A stretch of DNA of 10,078 nucleotides from Legionellales bacterium UBA4722 (GTDB lineage: Bacteria > Pseudomonadota > Gammaproteobacteria > DSM-16500). The notes under the pieces are model-generated. The model did not search any database. It was given only the letters and a program-made list of their open reading frames with translations, and had not been told where the DNA came from. This document shows, piece after piece, positions 1-5,920 of this stretch (its first letter is position 1; every line of letters begins with the position of its first letter). The stretch spans positions 1-10,078 of the forward strand of contig DHJK01000112.1 of the NCBI GenBank assembly GCA_002404295.1, read 5' to 3'. A program made the position numbers and the translations under genes.

Positions 1-962
1 CCTGAATCATCAACAAAAATTAATTTAGATCCTGGCCATAATCTATGGAGATCATATGCACTCTTAGGTGGAGTTATAATGTCATACCGACCATGTACAA
101 TGATTAGAGGTAATTTATTTATTTTTTGGATGTTATTTAGTAATTGATTTTCTTTTAAAAAGAAATTATTAATGGTGTAATGAGTAAACGTGCGAGTAAC
201 ACCAAGATTTAGTTGATCGTCGGACATTAATTGCTTTAACTGCTCAGACGATAGTTTTAAAAAGGAACAAATTAAATCATATTTTAAAAAAGCACGTGCG
301 GCTGGAAGTGCTATTCTAGGATTAGGATTCATCACTAACTGATAATAAGAGTGTATTAAATTTTTTTGTTGATCCTTTGGTAAAAAATCATGAAGCTCTT
401 GCCAAGCATCTGGAAAAAAGTCACGCATACCATACCATAAGTGTTCGCTATCACTCTCTCTAGCAAGAAATATACCTCTCAAGATAAACCCAAGAACATG
501 AGTGGGATGAGCTTCTCCATAAGCAAGAGCCAACGTAGTGCCCCATGAGCCACCGAAAATAAGCCATTTTTTTATGAGTAATTTGTTTCTTAATTTTTCT
601 AGATCAGCAACGAGATGCTGCGTAGTATTTCCTTTCATTTCGCCAAACGGCTTTGATCGCTTAGATCCACGCTGGTCCAATAATATTATTCGCCAAAATT
701 TTGGATCAAAGAATTTTATGTCATCATCATCACAACCAGCACCGGGGCCACCGTGTAAAAAAACGACAGGAACCCCAGAAGGATTTCCATACTCCGCATA
801 CCAAATTTCATGTATTGAAGAGACCTTTAAGTATGACTCCCTAAAAGGTTTGGTGATTGCAAATGTGAATAGTCTTGATGCATAACTTCTATTAATGGCG
901 ATCAAAATACAAATGAAAACTAACAGTGTAAAAAGTAAAAATGGGTTAAATAATTTAGACAT
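1..962 (-). CDS. pip: Proline iminopeptidase-like alpha/beta hydrolase, membrane-anchored, C-terminus cut by window edge
   Basis: The reading frame starts at ATG 962 and stays open to base 1, giving 320 full codons. It has the prolyl aminopeptidase signatures in order: HGGPG at residues 70-74 (oxyanion hole), DQRGS at 96-100, the nucleophile elbow GGSWGT at 137-142 with Ser139, and HGRYD ending in the acid Asp294. The family's catalytic His would be just past the edge; the last visible residues are VDDSG, where GHS normally follows. The family removes N-terminal proline from peptides. Residues about 7-23 are a strongly hydrophobic stretch (FNPFLLFTLLVFICILIAI) with no clear cleavage site, so the enzyme is probably anchored in the inner membrane facing the periplasm; classical Pip is cytosolic. 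An AAGAG ribosome binding site lies 7 bases before the ATG. The gene begins 63 bases after the TetR gene in the same direction, so the two may be cotranscribed. Family assignment is secure; location and exact substrate are inferred. Confidence 0.9.
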   Translation of the reverse strand, partial: MSKLFNPFLLFTLLVFICILIAINRSYASRLFTFAITKPFRESYLKVSSIHEIWYAEYGNPSGVPVVFLHGGPGAGCDDDDIKFFDPKFWRIILLDQRGSKRSKPFGEMKGNTTQHLVADLEKLRNKLLIKKWLIFGGSWGTTLALAYGEAHPTHVLGFILRGIFLARESDSEHLWYGMRDFFPDAWQELHDFLPKDQQKNLIHSYYQLVMNPNPRIALPAARAFLKYDLICSFLKLSSEQLKQLMSDDQLNLGVTRTFTHYTINNFFLKENQLLNNIQKINKLPLIIVHGRYDIITPPKSAYDLHRLWPGSKLIFVDDS

Positions 963-989
963 TTGTTTACTCTTATCAATAGCTAAATC

Positions 990-1013
990 ACCAGATTACC
1001 TGAAGGATCTGGT
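990..1013. terminator. Possible hairpin between the TetR gene and the peptidase gene
   Basis: ACCAGAT (990-996) is perfectly complementary to ATCTGGT (1007-1013). Inside the loop, CC and GG can add two pairs around TGAA with a two-base bulge. On the plus strand the stem runs into TTTT, but the genes on both sides are on the minus strand, where no T-run follows. It may therefore be a weak attenuator or processing site between the two genes and not a real terminator. Confidence 0.25.
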
Positions 1014-1025
1014 TTTGCACTGAGA

Positions 1026-1595
1026 TTATGGTTTTAATGTTTTAATTAATATTTGACAAACAAGCTCTTTGTAAGCATCTCTTTGCTCTTTAGAAAGTTC
1101 AAAAACATGAGCAAAGTCAAAGAAAGCATAAGAAGCGAGACCAAAAATAACTCCAGATAGAACTTGGTAGTTTTGATCAGAACGTATAAGCTTACTTTTT
1201 TGTAACTCCTTGATATGATCTGATATATCAAACAATGGATGAGGTGTGATACTTTGCCCATAGAATTGAGAAGTGTTTGGTTCTAGAGCTTGCCAATGAA
1301 CTAACATGCGCATACCATCTTTCGCATAAACAGCAAAACGTACTTCTACCAAATCGCGCACAAAATTTTCCAGTGTATCATGACGAATATGTTGGAAGTT
1401 TATTGCCTCATCTATACAATATTTTTTTACGCAAACCCATAGATCCTCTTTTGATTTAAAATGATGATATATGAGGCTTTGATTAATATTAGCTGCTTTT
1501 GCAATTTGGCTTATAGAGGCCCCAGAAAAGCCTTTATCAATAAAAGTCGTTAATGCTGCACCTAAAATAGTATCTTTTGTTGTGGCCATTGACAT
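1026..1595 (-). CDS. TetR/AcrR-family transcriptional repressor
   Basis: The N-terminal 50 residues are a typical TetR DNA-binding domain: TKDTILGAALTTFIDKGF (helix 1), then the helix-turn-helix ASISQIAKAANINQSLIYHHF and the conserved KSKEDLW. The rest is a variable helical ligand and dimerisation domain whose inducer cannot be read from sequence. An upstream ATG at 1628 would give 200 residues but lies inside the predicted operator and upstream of the predicted transcription start. ATG 1595 (MSMATTKD, 189 residues) has GGAG 5 bases before it and is preferred; ATG 1589 is a second option with GGAG 11 bases away. A long inverted repeat immediately upstream suggests autorepression. The downstream peptidase gene 63 bases away is the likeliest co-regulated gene. 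The family call is firm; the start is moderately sure. Confidence 0.93.
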   Translation of the reverse strand: MSMATTKDTILGAALTTFIDKGFSGASISQIAKAANINQSLIYHHFKSKEDLWVCVKKYCIDEAINFQHIRHDTLENFVRDLVEVRFAVYAKDGMRMLVHWQALEPNTSQFYGQSITPHPLFDISDHIKELQKSKLIRSDQNYQVLSGVIFGLASYAFFDFAHVFELSKEQRDAYKELVCQILIKTLKP

Positions 1596-1610
1596 CGAAT
1601 CTCCATAACT

Positions 1611-1662
1611 AATGTATTGAACGTTCATTCTACATCATAATTGAATGAACGTTCAATACATT
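1611..1662. promoter_or_regulatory. TetR-type operator: perfect 20-bp inverted repeat
   Basis: AATGTATTGAACGTTCATTC (1611-1630) and its exact reverse complement (1643-1662) are separated by 12 bases. Each arm holds its own 10-bp palindrome TGAACGTTCA (1618-1627 and 1646-1655), with centres 28 bp apart. Paired short palindromes of this kind are typical binding sites for two repressor dimers of the TetR family. The site lies 16-67 bases upstream of the regulator's start codon. Binding by this particular regulator is an inference from position and symmetry. Confidence 0.8.
1627..1656 (-). promoter_or_regulatory. Predicted sigma70 promoter of the TetR gene, embedded in the operator
   Basis: Read on the minus strand, TTGAAC (1656-1651, four of six matches to the -35 consensus) is followed after 18 bases by TAGAAT (1632-1627, five of six matches to the -10 consensus). 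The -35 box lies in one operator arm and the -10 box touches the other, so bound repressor would block RNA polymerase. Transcription would begin near 1620, downstream of ATG 1628, which supports the shorter start at 1595. Confidence 0.5.
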
Positions 1663-2047
1663 TATTGGGGCTTAGAGCACCCCGTGTCTAGAAAAGCATT
1701 TAATTCTGGCATGTAATTAGTAAAACGCCTTGATAATTATAAAATCAGTTAGAAACAGCGTAAGCATCTGGTGATGTGCATGGCTGGACGCTTACATATA
1801 GGCTATAAATTTCTCGTTACAATTATGGGTTCAACTCAGATTTATTTCTGATCTATATGATATGTAAATTATTAAAATTCTCTAGTGGTTACTTTAAACG
1901 GGTTCAAGCAAGCCCTTAGGGTGGCTATAAGAACGCCCTCCAAACTGCCTAAAATAACCAATTACTAAACCGGGTAAGAGATGATGCAGGATATAGTTTA
2001 GGTACAATTACAGACTAAAATGGCTAAGGTATTGGGTTAGTTGTAGG

Positions 2048-2124
2048 AAAAGCCGCGCGCGGGCTCGGGCGCGTTCACGACTGGGACTGGGGTTGTCCAA
2101 AGTCCAGCTTTTACGACAGAGCCC
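2048..2124. mobile_element. GC-rich island ending in an IS6-like terminal sequence; possible insertion-sequence remnant
   Basis: Bases about 2048-2095 (containing GCCGCGCGCGGGCTCGGGCGCG) are far richer in G and C than everything around them. At 2109-2124 the minus strand reads GGGCTCTGTCGTAAAA, which resembles IS6-family inverted-repeat ends of the type GGCTCTGTTGCAAA (12 of 14 positions alike, from memory). No partner end and no transposase gene were found in the window. If the resemblance is real, only a fragment remains. The resemblance may also be chance. Confidence 0.25.
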
Positions 2125-2139
2125 AGAAAAGATAAATCA

Positions 2140-2167
2140 TTGTACAATTCTACTTGTTTGATATAAA
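2140..2167 (+). promoter_or_regulatory. Possible promoter of the 236-codon gene
   Basis: TTGTAC (2140-2145) and TATAAA (2162-2167) are spaced by 16 bases. The -10 box matches five of six consensus bases but the -35 box is weak. It lies 34 bases before the start codon, and an AGGAAG ribosome binding site (2186-2191) follows. Confidence 0.3.
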
Positions 2168-2200
2168 ATTCTGCCGTTATTTTATAGGAAGTTGAAAAAA

Positions 2201-2911
2201 ATGAAGCTAAGTCCACATGCAAAAGAAATACTACTTCAACATATAGGTACTCCATTGGTTGGTTTGATCAATAAAGAATCAAGCGAAATAATGTTAGCTC
2301 CTTGTATAACTCCCAAAATTTTTCTCGTTATAGATACGACAGGGAGAGCTGTTTCAGGTAATTTCATGAAAGATAATTTTGAAATTATTCACAATTGCAA
2401 TGAGGAACATTTAAAACATTTTAATTTATTGCTAAATAAAAATTATGTGCCCAGACTTGCCAATACACCAAAAAATGATGAGATGTCAGCTCATGAATTC
2501 TTGTTTGAGCAACAATGTAAAGCTACTATAAAATCTATGTGGGGCGGCTTTGCTGTGACATTAGAGTCTTCCGGTAAATTAAAATATTCATTCGCATCTG
2601 GGGCTTTCAATTCACCTCCTGGGCAAAAGAGAATAAAAGGAGCTGAATTAGCCGACATATATAAACATGAAGTAAGAAAACAATTTAATGATTATATGCT
2701 TGAGATCTATCCGGAATCTGAAACAACACAAGATACTCAAGAAGAAAAAGCAACTGAATTTAATGTTTCATATAATTCTAACATAACAAGAATCCATTTT
2801 ATTTCTAAAAAATCTTTGAGTACGCCAAAACGTCCATTGAGTGTTGATGCAACATTCGAGAGTAAAGATGAGAATAGAAAAGAAAAGCATGTAAATAGAC
2901 GTTTATTTTAA
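2201..2911 (+). CDS. Hypothetical protein, 236 residues, unrecognised
   Basis: The ATG at 2201 has AGGAAG 9 bases before it; a TTG at 2192 in the same frame directly abuts that site and is not a likely start. The protein (MKLSPHAKEILL...) has no signal peptide, no membrane segment and no motif I recognise. The first 150 residues look like a compact mixed alpha/beta fold, with hydrophobic strands such as KIFLVIDTTG near residues 39-48 and FAVTLESSG near 118-126. The last 70 residues are polar and charged (ESETTQDTQEEK, then a basic tail SKDENRKEKHVNRRLF) and probably disordered. The gene stands alone, is AT-rich like its surroundings and has its own ribosome binding site. In a Legionella-type genome such an orphan could be a Dot/Icm effector, but the lysine- and arginine-rich end is not the usual glutamate-rich secretion signal, so this is only a guess. 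Confidence 0.75.
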   Translation: MKLSPHAKEILLQHIGTPLVGLINKESSEIMLAPCITPKIFLVIDTTGRAVSGNFMKDNFEIIHNCNEEHLKHFNLLLNKNYVPRLANTPKNDEMSAHEFLFEQQCKATIKSMWGGFAVTLESSGKLKYSFASGAFNSPPGQKRIKGAELADIYKHEVRKQFNDYMLEIYPESETTQDTQEEKATEFNVSYNSNITRIHFISKKSLSTPKRPLSVDATFESKDENRKEKHVNRRLF

Positions 2912-3260
2912 GAGCGCACCTCTGTGTTAGGAAAGTTGTCACCTCTGATCTAAATCAAAGATTAACTCATCGTATTGATCAGATTGATGAAAAATTAAAT
3001 ATAGCAATTTTAAAATCACAACGATGGAGAAATCATCTGAGTTAATAGAAATTAATGTATATAAGAACTTATTATTAAGTAGAGACATTCAATTTTTTTT
3101 AGGTGTGAGATTGATTGGAATAGGTGTTCATTTTCATGATAAAAATGCTATTAAAAAGGTGCAGCAAAAAAAATTATTCCAATGCCATCTATACAATGAC
3201 AACTGATTCAAGTATGGTGCGTAATGAAGTGACCCCGTGATCTGATAAGGAATAGAATAC
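2912..3260. other. Intergenic stretch of 349 bases, possibly with a gene remnant
   Basis: No well-supported gene is present. One frame is open without an ATG from 2899 to a stop at 3043-3045 and encodes a helical, coiled-coil-like string (DLNQRLTHRIDQIDEKLN), which could be the tail of a lost gene. A 60-codon frame at 3024-3206 has low-complexity, homopolymer-rich sequence, no ribosome binding site and no recognisable product. The promoter of the following two-gene unit must lie here or further upstream, but I see no clear one. The AAGGAA ribosome binding site of the next gene is at 3247-3252. Confidence 0.5.
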
Positions 3261-4115
3261 GTGACTGTTTGTATCAAGGAAAGATGTCTCAAGATCTTAT
3301 TATTTTTATTAGCGGGATCCGTTTGGCATTCCGCTATCGCCAATCAATTGCTCAGTAGTAAGATTGTCTCAAATTCAGCCATCGATGCTTCAGTAAACAT
3401 CTCAACAGTTAAGCCTCAGCAAATGAAACCACTTGATCAGCAGGTTTCTTTTCTCTCCCGATTTAATCCAAAACGCGGAACTATAGTTTTTCAAGTGGGC
3501 GGCTTTAATGCCTCACAAGGCAATGCTCAAAATATAGATATTGAAGGGCTGATTGGTGATTATTTTACAGTCAATAACGGACGGGCTAGTAATGTTCTTT
3601 TGGGGCTGGGTTATTATTTTGATGGATTCGAAAAAGATCAATTTAGTTTGTTGTATGGGGTCAATGCACTTTATTTGGCACACACTTCTGTTCAAGGTGA
3701 TGTGATTCAAGAACAACTATTTACGAATCTTTCTTATCACTACTCGATTACTAATTATCCAATCTATGCCGCAGCAAAAATGTTCATCAAAAATAGTAAC
3801 GGCAAAAATGACATCACATTTGATTTAGGTATTGGCCCTAATTATATTAGAACGAGTCATTTTGCTGAAAGATCTCTCGATGACGGTATCACGATCCCAG
3901 AAGATGCATTTTCAGGACAGACGAGCACAGCACTCAGTGTCATGGCCGGCTTCGGTATTAAATTTAATAAATTATTGGGTCTGCCATGCGAATTGGGTTA
4001 TCGTTTTTTCTATTTAGGTCAGGGTTCATTCAAGAAGAACAATGATCAGTTTTTAAATACATTGAAGACCGGCAATAATTATGCCAATGCGCTGATTTTC
4101 TCCATTTATGCTTAA
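3261..4115 (+). CDS. Exported beta-strand-rich protein, probable outer-membrane protein
   Basis: The start is GTG 3261, with AAGGAA 8 bases upstream; no in-frame ATG precedes the signal peptide. Residues 1-27 form a signal peptide: basic start with KERCLK, hydrophobic KILLFLLAGSVW, cleavage after AIA at 27. From about residue 73 to the end (284) the chain alternates short hydrophobic and polar residues with Gly and aromatic girdles, as in TIVFQVGGF, NVLLGLGYYF, FSLLYGVNALYLA, ITFDLGIGPNYI, LSVMAGFGIKF and ELGYRFFYLG. This pattern fits an outer-membrane beta-barrel of roughly eight to ten strands. The C-terminus is SIYA, not the canonical terminal Phe, so the barrel assignment is not certain. 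The stop is 11 bases before the next GTG start, which implies cotranscription with the secreted protease-like protein. I do not recognise a named family. Confidence 0.85.
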   Translation: MTVCIKERCLKILLFLLAGSVWHSAIANQLLSSKIVSNSAIDASVNISTVKPQQMKPLDQQVSFLSRFNPKRGTIVFQVGGFNASQGNAQNIDIEGLIGDYFTVNNGRASNVLLGLGYYFDGFEKDQFSLLYGVNALYLAHTSVQGDVIQEQLFTNLSYHYSITNYPIYAAAKMFIKNSNGKNDITFDLGIGPNYIRTSHFAERSLDDGITIPEDAFSGQTSTALSVMAGFGIKFNKLLGLPCELGYRFFYLGQGSFKKNNDQFLNTLKTGNNYANALIFSIYA

Positions 4116-4126
4116 GGAATAAGCTT

Positions 4127-5863
4127 GTGTTAAAACGAATTTTAATTTGCATGTTATTTTTTTCTTATTGCCCAACTGTTTTCGCAGGCTTATTTTTTAA
4201 TGTTGCAGCGACAGGGCCTGCCGCTCAGATTTCGATGACACTTTGTCTCAGCGGACAAGGTCCTCTTTCATGCCAAAACTATACTGCTTCTGCAGCAAAT
4301 TTAAGTATTACAACAACAATACCCAATCACACTTATCCCAATGTAGGAATCAAAATAAATACGCCGGGTTATATACCCACTGGCTGCACCATGAATAGTA
4401 ATGGATATTGTCTATTTTCAGTAAGTAATACAACTGCGGTATCCATTCCCGTCACATCGACGACATGCCAGAGTCAGGCAGACCTCATTGTTTTTTCGCC
4501 AGCCGTAACGCGGGTAAATAATCCAACGGGTGGCACGCAAAACCCTTCACAGCAGTTTTCGATCAACATGACGATGTGCAACTCTCTGGGTCAGCCGCTC
4601 ATTCCTAGCGCGAATAATCCAATTCATCTGAATGTGTATGGTGCGCCCAATGGTGCTATTTCTCCCGCATCAACTACTTTTAACACAGGATTAGCAACGT
4701 ATACCTATAGCGGCCAGTCATTTCCAAATAATATTTTGATCAATGCCTGGATAAATGATCCCACCAATAATAGCGTTGCAATCGGTCAGACTCTAGTGCT
4801 GCAACAAAACCTGTTATCCTGTAGTTATGCCAACACTTTTTATGATGTGCCGTTGCATCAAACACTACCCGATCCCTTACAAATACACGCTGATGTTGGC
4901 TATAGCACAAGCTCGTCAACGAGCACTCTTGCTATCTATACAATAGATACGGGTTCTATAGGCGTTGTTGTTCCGGCTAGTGATCTGCTCGCAAGCGAAA
5001 ATTTCATAGGCCCAGGTCCTGCTGGTGTAACCTATTATGACAGCACCGGAGATACTTATTCCGGCAATTACTATTTAGCCCCAGTCAGAATACAAACATC
5101 TACTGGTACAGTCATGACTCAACCCATCATGGTACTCGCAATTAATAAAGGTTACTGTTCCGGGCCGACCAGCGGATCTTGTTATCGCGACGGCCCCCCA
5201 GCGCCCACTCTACATTATATGGGTGTTGGTTTTGATCGCCCTGGCGCCCTTCCCCCTAATGACACCACTCTGCCGAATTTATTACATTCACCCGTCGCTA
5301 ATGCATTTCTTAATATAACGAATGCCAACAATGGAACAGATGTGTCTCAAGGTTACTATCTCAGGCCTGGCGATAACGGGGCACCGACTGGGCTAACCTT
5401 AGGTATTCACTCTGCCGCTAGCTATAATCTTTTTAATCTGACGCCCAGTTCATCTGTGCCAGGTGACTTTCTTACGGAATATGGTTGTTATGGGTTTACT
5501 AATATTCCTACACCCGTTACGTTCTGCGGTACGCTACTTCTTGACATTGGAGTTAAGGAAATGTTTATTAACTTACCCAGAGCCCAATGGCCAGTTGGAA
5601 CCTATGACTTAGATGATAAGGTGCCAGATACTATCCCTCGTATCAAGATGTCGATCACGGCAGGGACTGCAAACCAAATGTCCTACACCTTTGACGCGGT
5701 TCAGACCTGCCCTAGTTCTACCGGCCCTAACGCCGTTGCCCCTTGTTATGTCAAATGGGAAGATAACACTGTTATTTCCGTTAATACGGGTCGACGTGCA
5801 TTGTATCAGTACGACTACTTTTACCAAGGACAATGCGGACAAGTGGGCTTTTTTAAGTATTAG
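4127..5863 (+). CDS. Secreted multidomain protein with pepsin-like (DUF3443-like) aspartic protease domain
   Basis: GTG 4127 follows AAGGA by 8 bases. Residues 1-20 are a signal peptide (cleavage VFA/G). Residues 21-112 are a Cys-containing module with IPNHTYPN and GYCLFSVS, a layout I know from exported Legionella proteins. Residues about 115-230 look like an immunoglobulin-type beta-sandwich. Residues about 235-578 follow the order of pepsin-like proteases: IDTGSIGVVVPASDL (Asp274), a flap-like segment YYDSTGDTYSG (303-313), MGVGFDRPG (365-373, where pepsins have GxLGLA), TGLTLGIHSA (421-430), and the second-lobe motif LLLDIGVKEMFINLP with Asp473. The aspartates are 199 residues apart, close to pepsin's 183. 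The second motif has Ile where Thr or Ser is expected, so activity is uncertain. The bacterial family DUF3443 shares the DTGS and IFGIG pattern. Cysteines throughout suggest disulfides and a periplasmic, surface or extracellular location. Probably cotranscribed with the preceding outer-membrane-type gene. Confidence 0.85.
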   Translation: MLKRILICMLFFSYCPTVFAGLFFNVAATGPAAQISMTLCLSGQGPLSCQNYTASAANLSITTTIPNHTYPNVGIKINTPGYIPTGCTMNSNGYCLFSVSNTTAVSIPVTSTTCQSQADLIVFSPAVTRVNNPTGGTQNPSQQFSINMTMCNSLGQPLIPSANNPIHLNVYGAPNGAISPASTTFNTGLATYTYSGQSFPNNILINAWINDPTNNSVAIGQTLVLQQNLLSCSYANTFYDVPLHQTLPDPLQIHADVGYSTSSSTSTLAIYTIDTGSIGVVVPASDLLASENFIGPGPAGVTYYDSTGDTYSGNYYLAPVRIQTSTGTVMTQPIMVLAINKGYCSGPTSGSCYRDGPPAPTLHYMGVGFDRPGALPPNDTTLPNLLHSPVANAFLNITNANNGTDVSQGYYLRPGDNGAPTGLTLGIHSAASYNLFNLTPSSSVPGDFLTEYGCYGFTNIPTPVTFCGTLLLDIGVKEMFINLPRAQWPVGTYDLDDKVPDTIPRIKMSITAGTANQMSYTFDAVQTCPSSTGPNAVAPCYVKWEDNTVISVNTGRRALYQYDYFYQGQCGQVGFFKY

Positions 5864-5920
5864 TGTGCTAACACTTCACAATGATCACTTGTCACAAAAC
5901 GAATGTAAAAAGGGAACAGG

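Larger units (their letters stand above)
1663..2200. other. Intergenic stretch of 538 bases without a convincing gene
   Basis: I see no credible coding frame on either strand. The first 380 bases are AT-rich with scattered short inverted repeats, for example GTAAGC (1760-1765) with GCTTAC (1790-1795) and TCAGA...TCTGA near 1837-1852. A GC-rich island and a possible insertion-sequence end occupy about 2048-2124 and are listed separately. The last 60 bases hold the promoter and ribosome binding site of the next gene. The stretch looks like decayed or inserted DNA between two unrelated units. Confidence 0.5.

Noticed and set aside
538..885. Plus-strand open frame of 115 codons
   Set aside because: It lies opposite the proline iminopeptidase, whose motifs are intact on the minus strand; the plus-strand product has no domain and no ribosome binding site.
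1596..1628. Longer TetR start at ATG 1628
   Set aside because: The ATG lies inside the operator palindrome and upstream of the predicted transcription start, and the extra 11 residues are not part of the TetR fold.
2192..2200. TTG start three codons before ATG 2201
   Set aside because: The AGGAAG site ends at 2191, leaving no spacing for TTG but the normal 9 bases for ATG.
2037..2255. Minus-strand 72-codon frame ending in PVPVVNAPEPARGFSYN
   Set aside because: It overlaps the start and control region of the 2201 gene, has no ribosome binding site, and its composition is split between AT-rich and GC-rich halves; probably chance or part of an element remnant.
3024..3206. Plus-strand 60-codon frame
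   Set aside because: No ribosome binding site, runs of eight T's and eight A's, and no recognisable protein features.
5862..5875. Short palindrome AGTGT-GCTA-ACACT after the protease-like gene as a terminator
   Set aside because: Only five base pairs, overlapping the stop codon, with no T-run; too weak to call.
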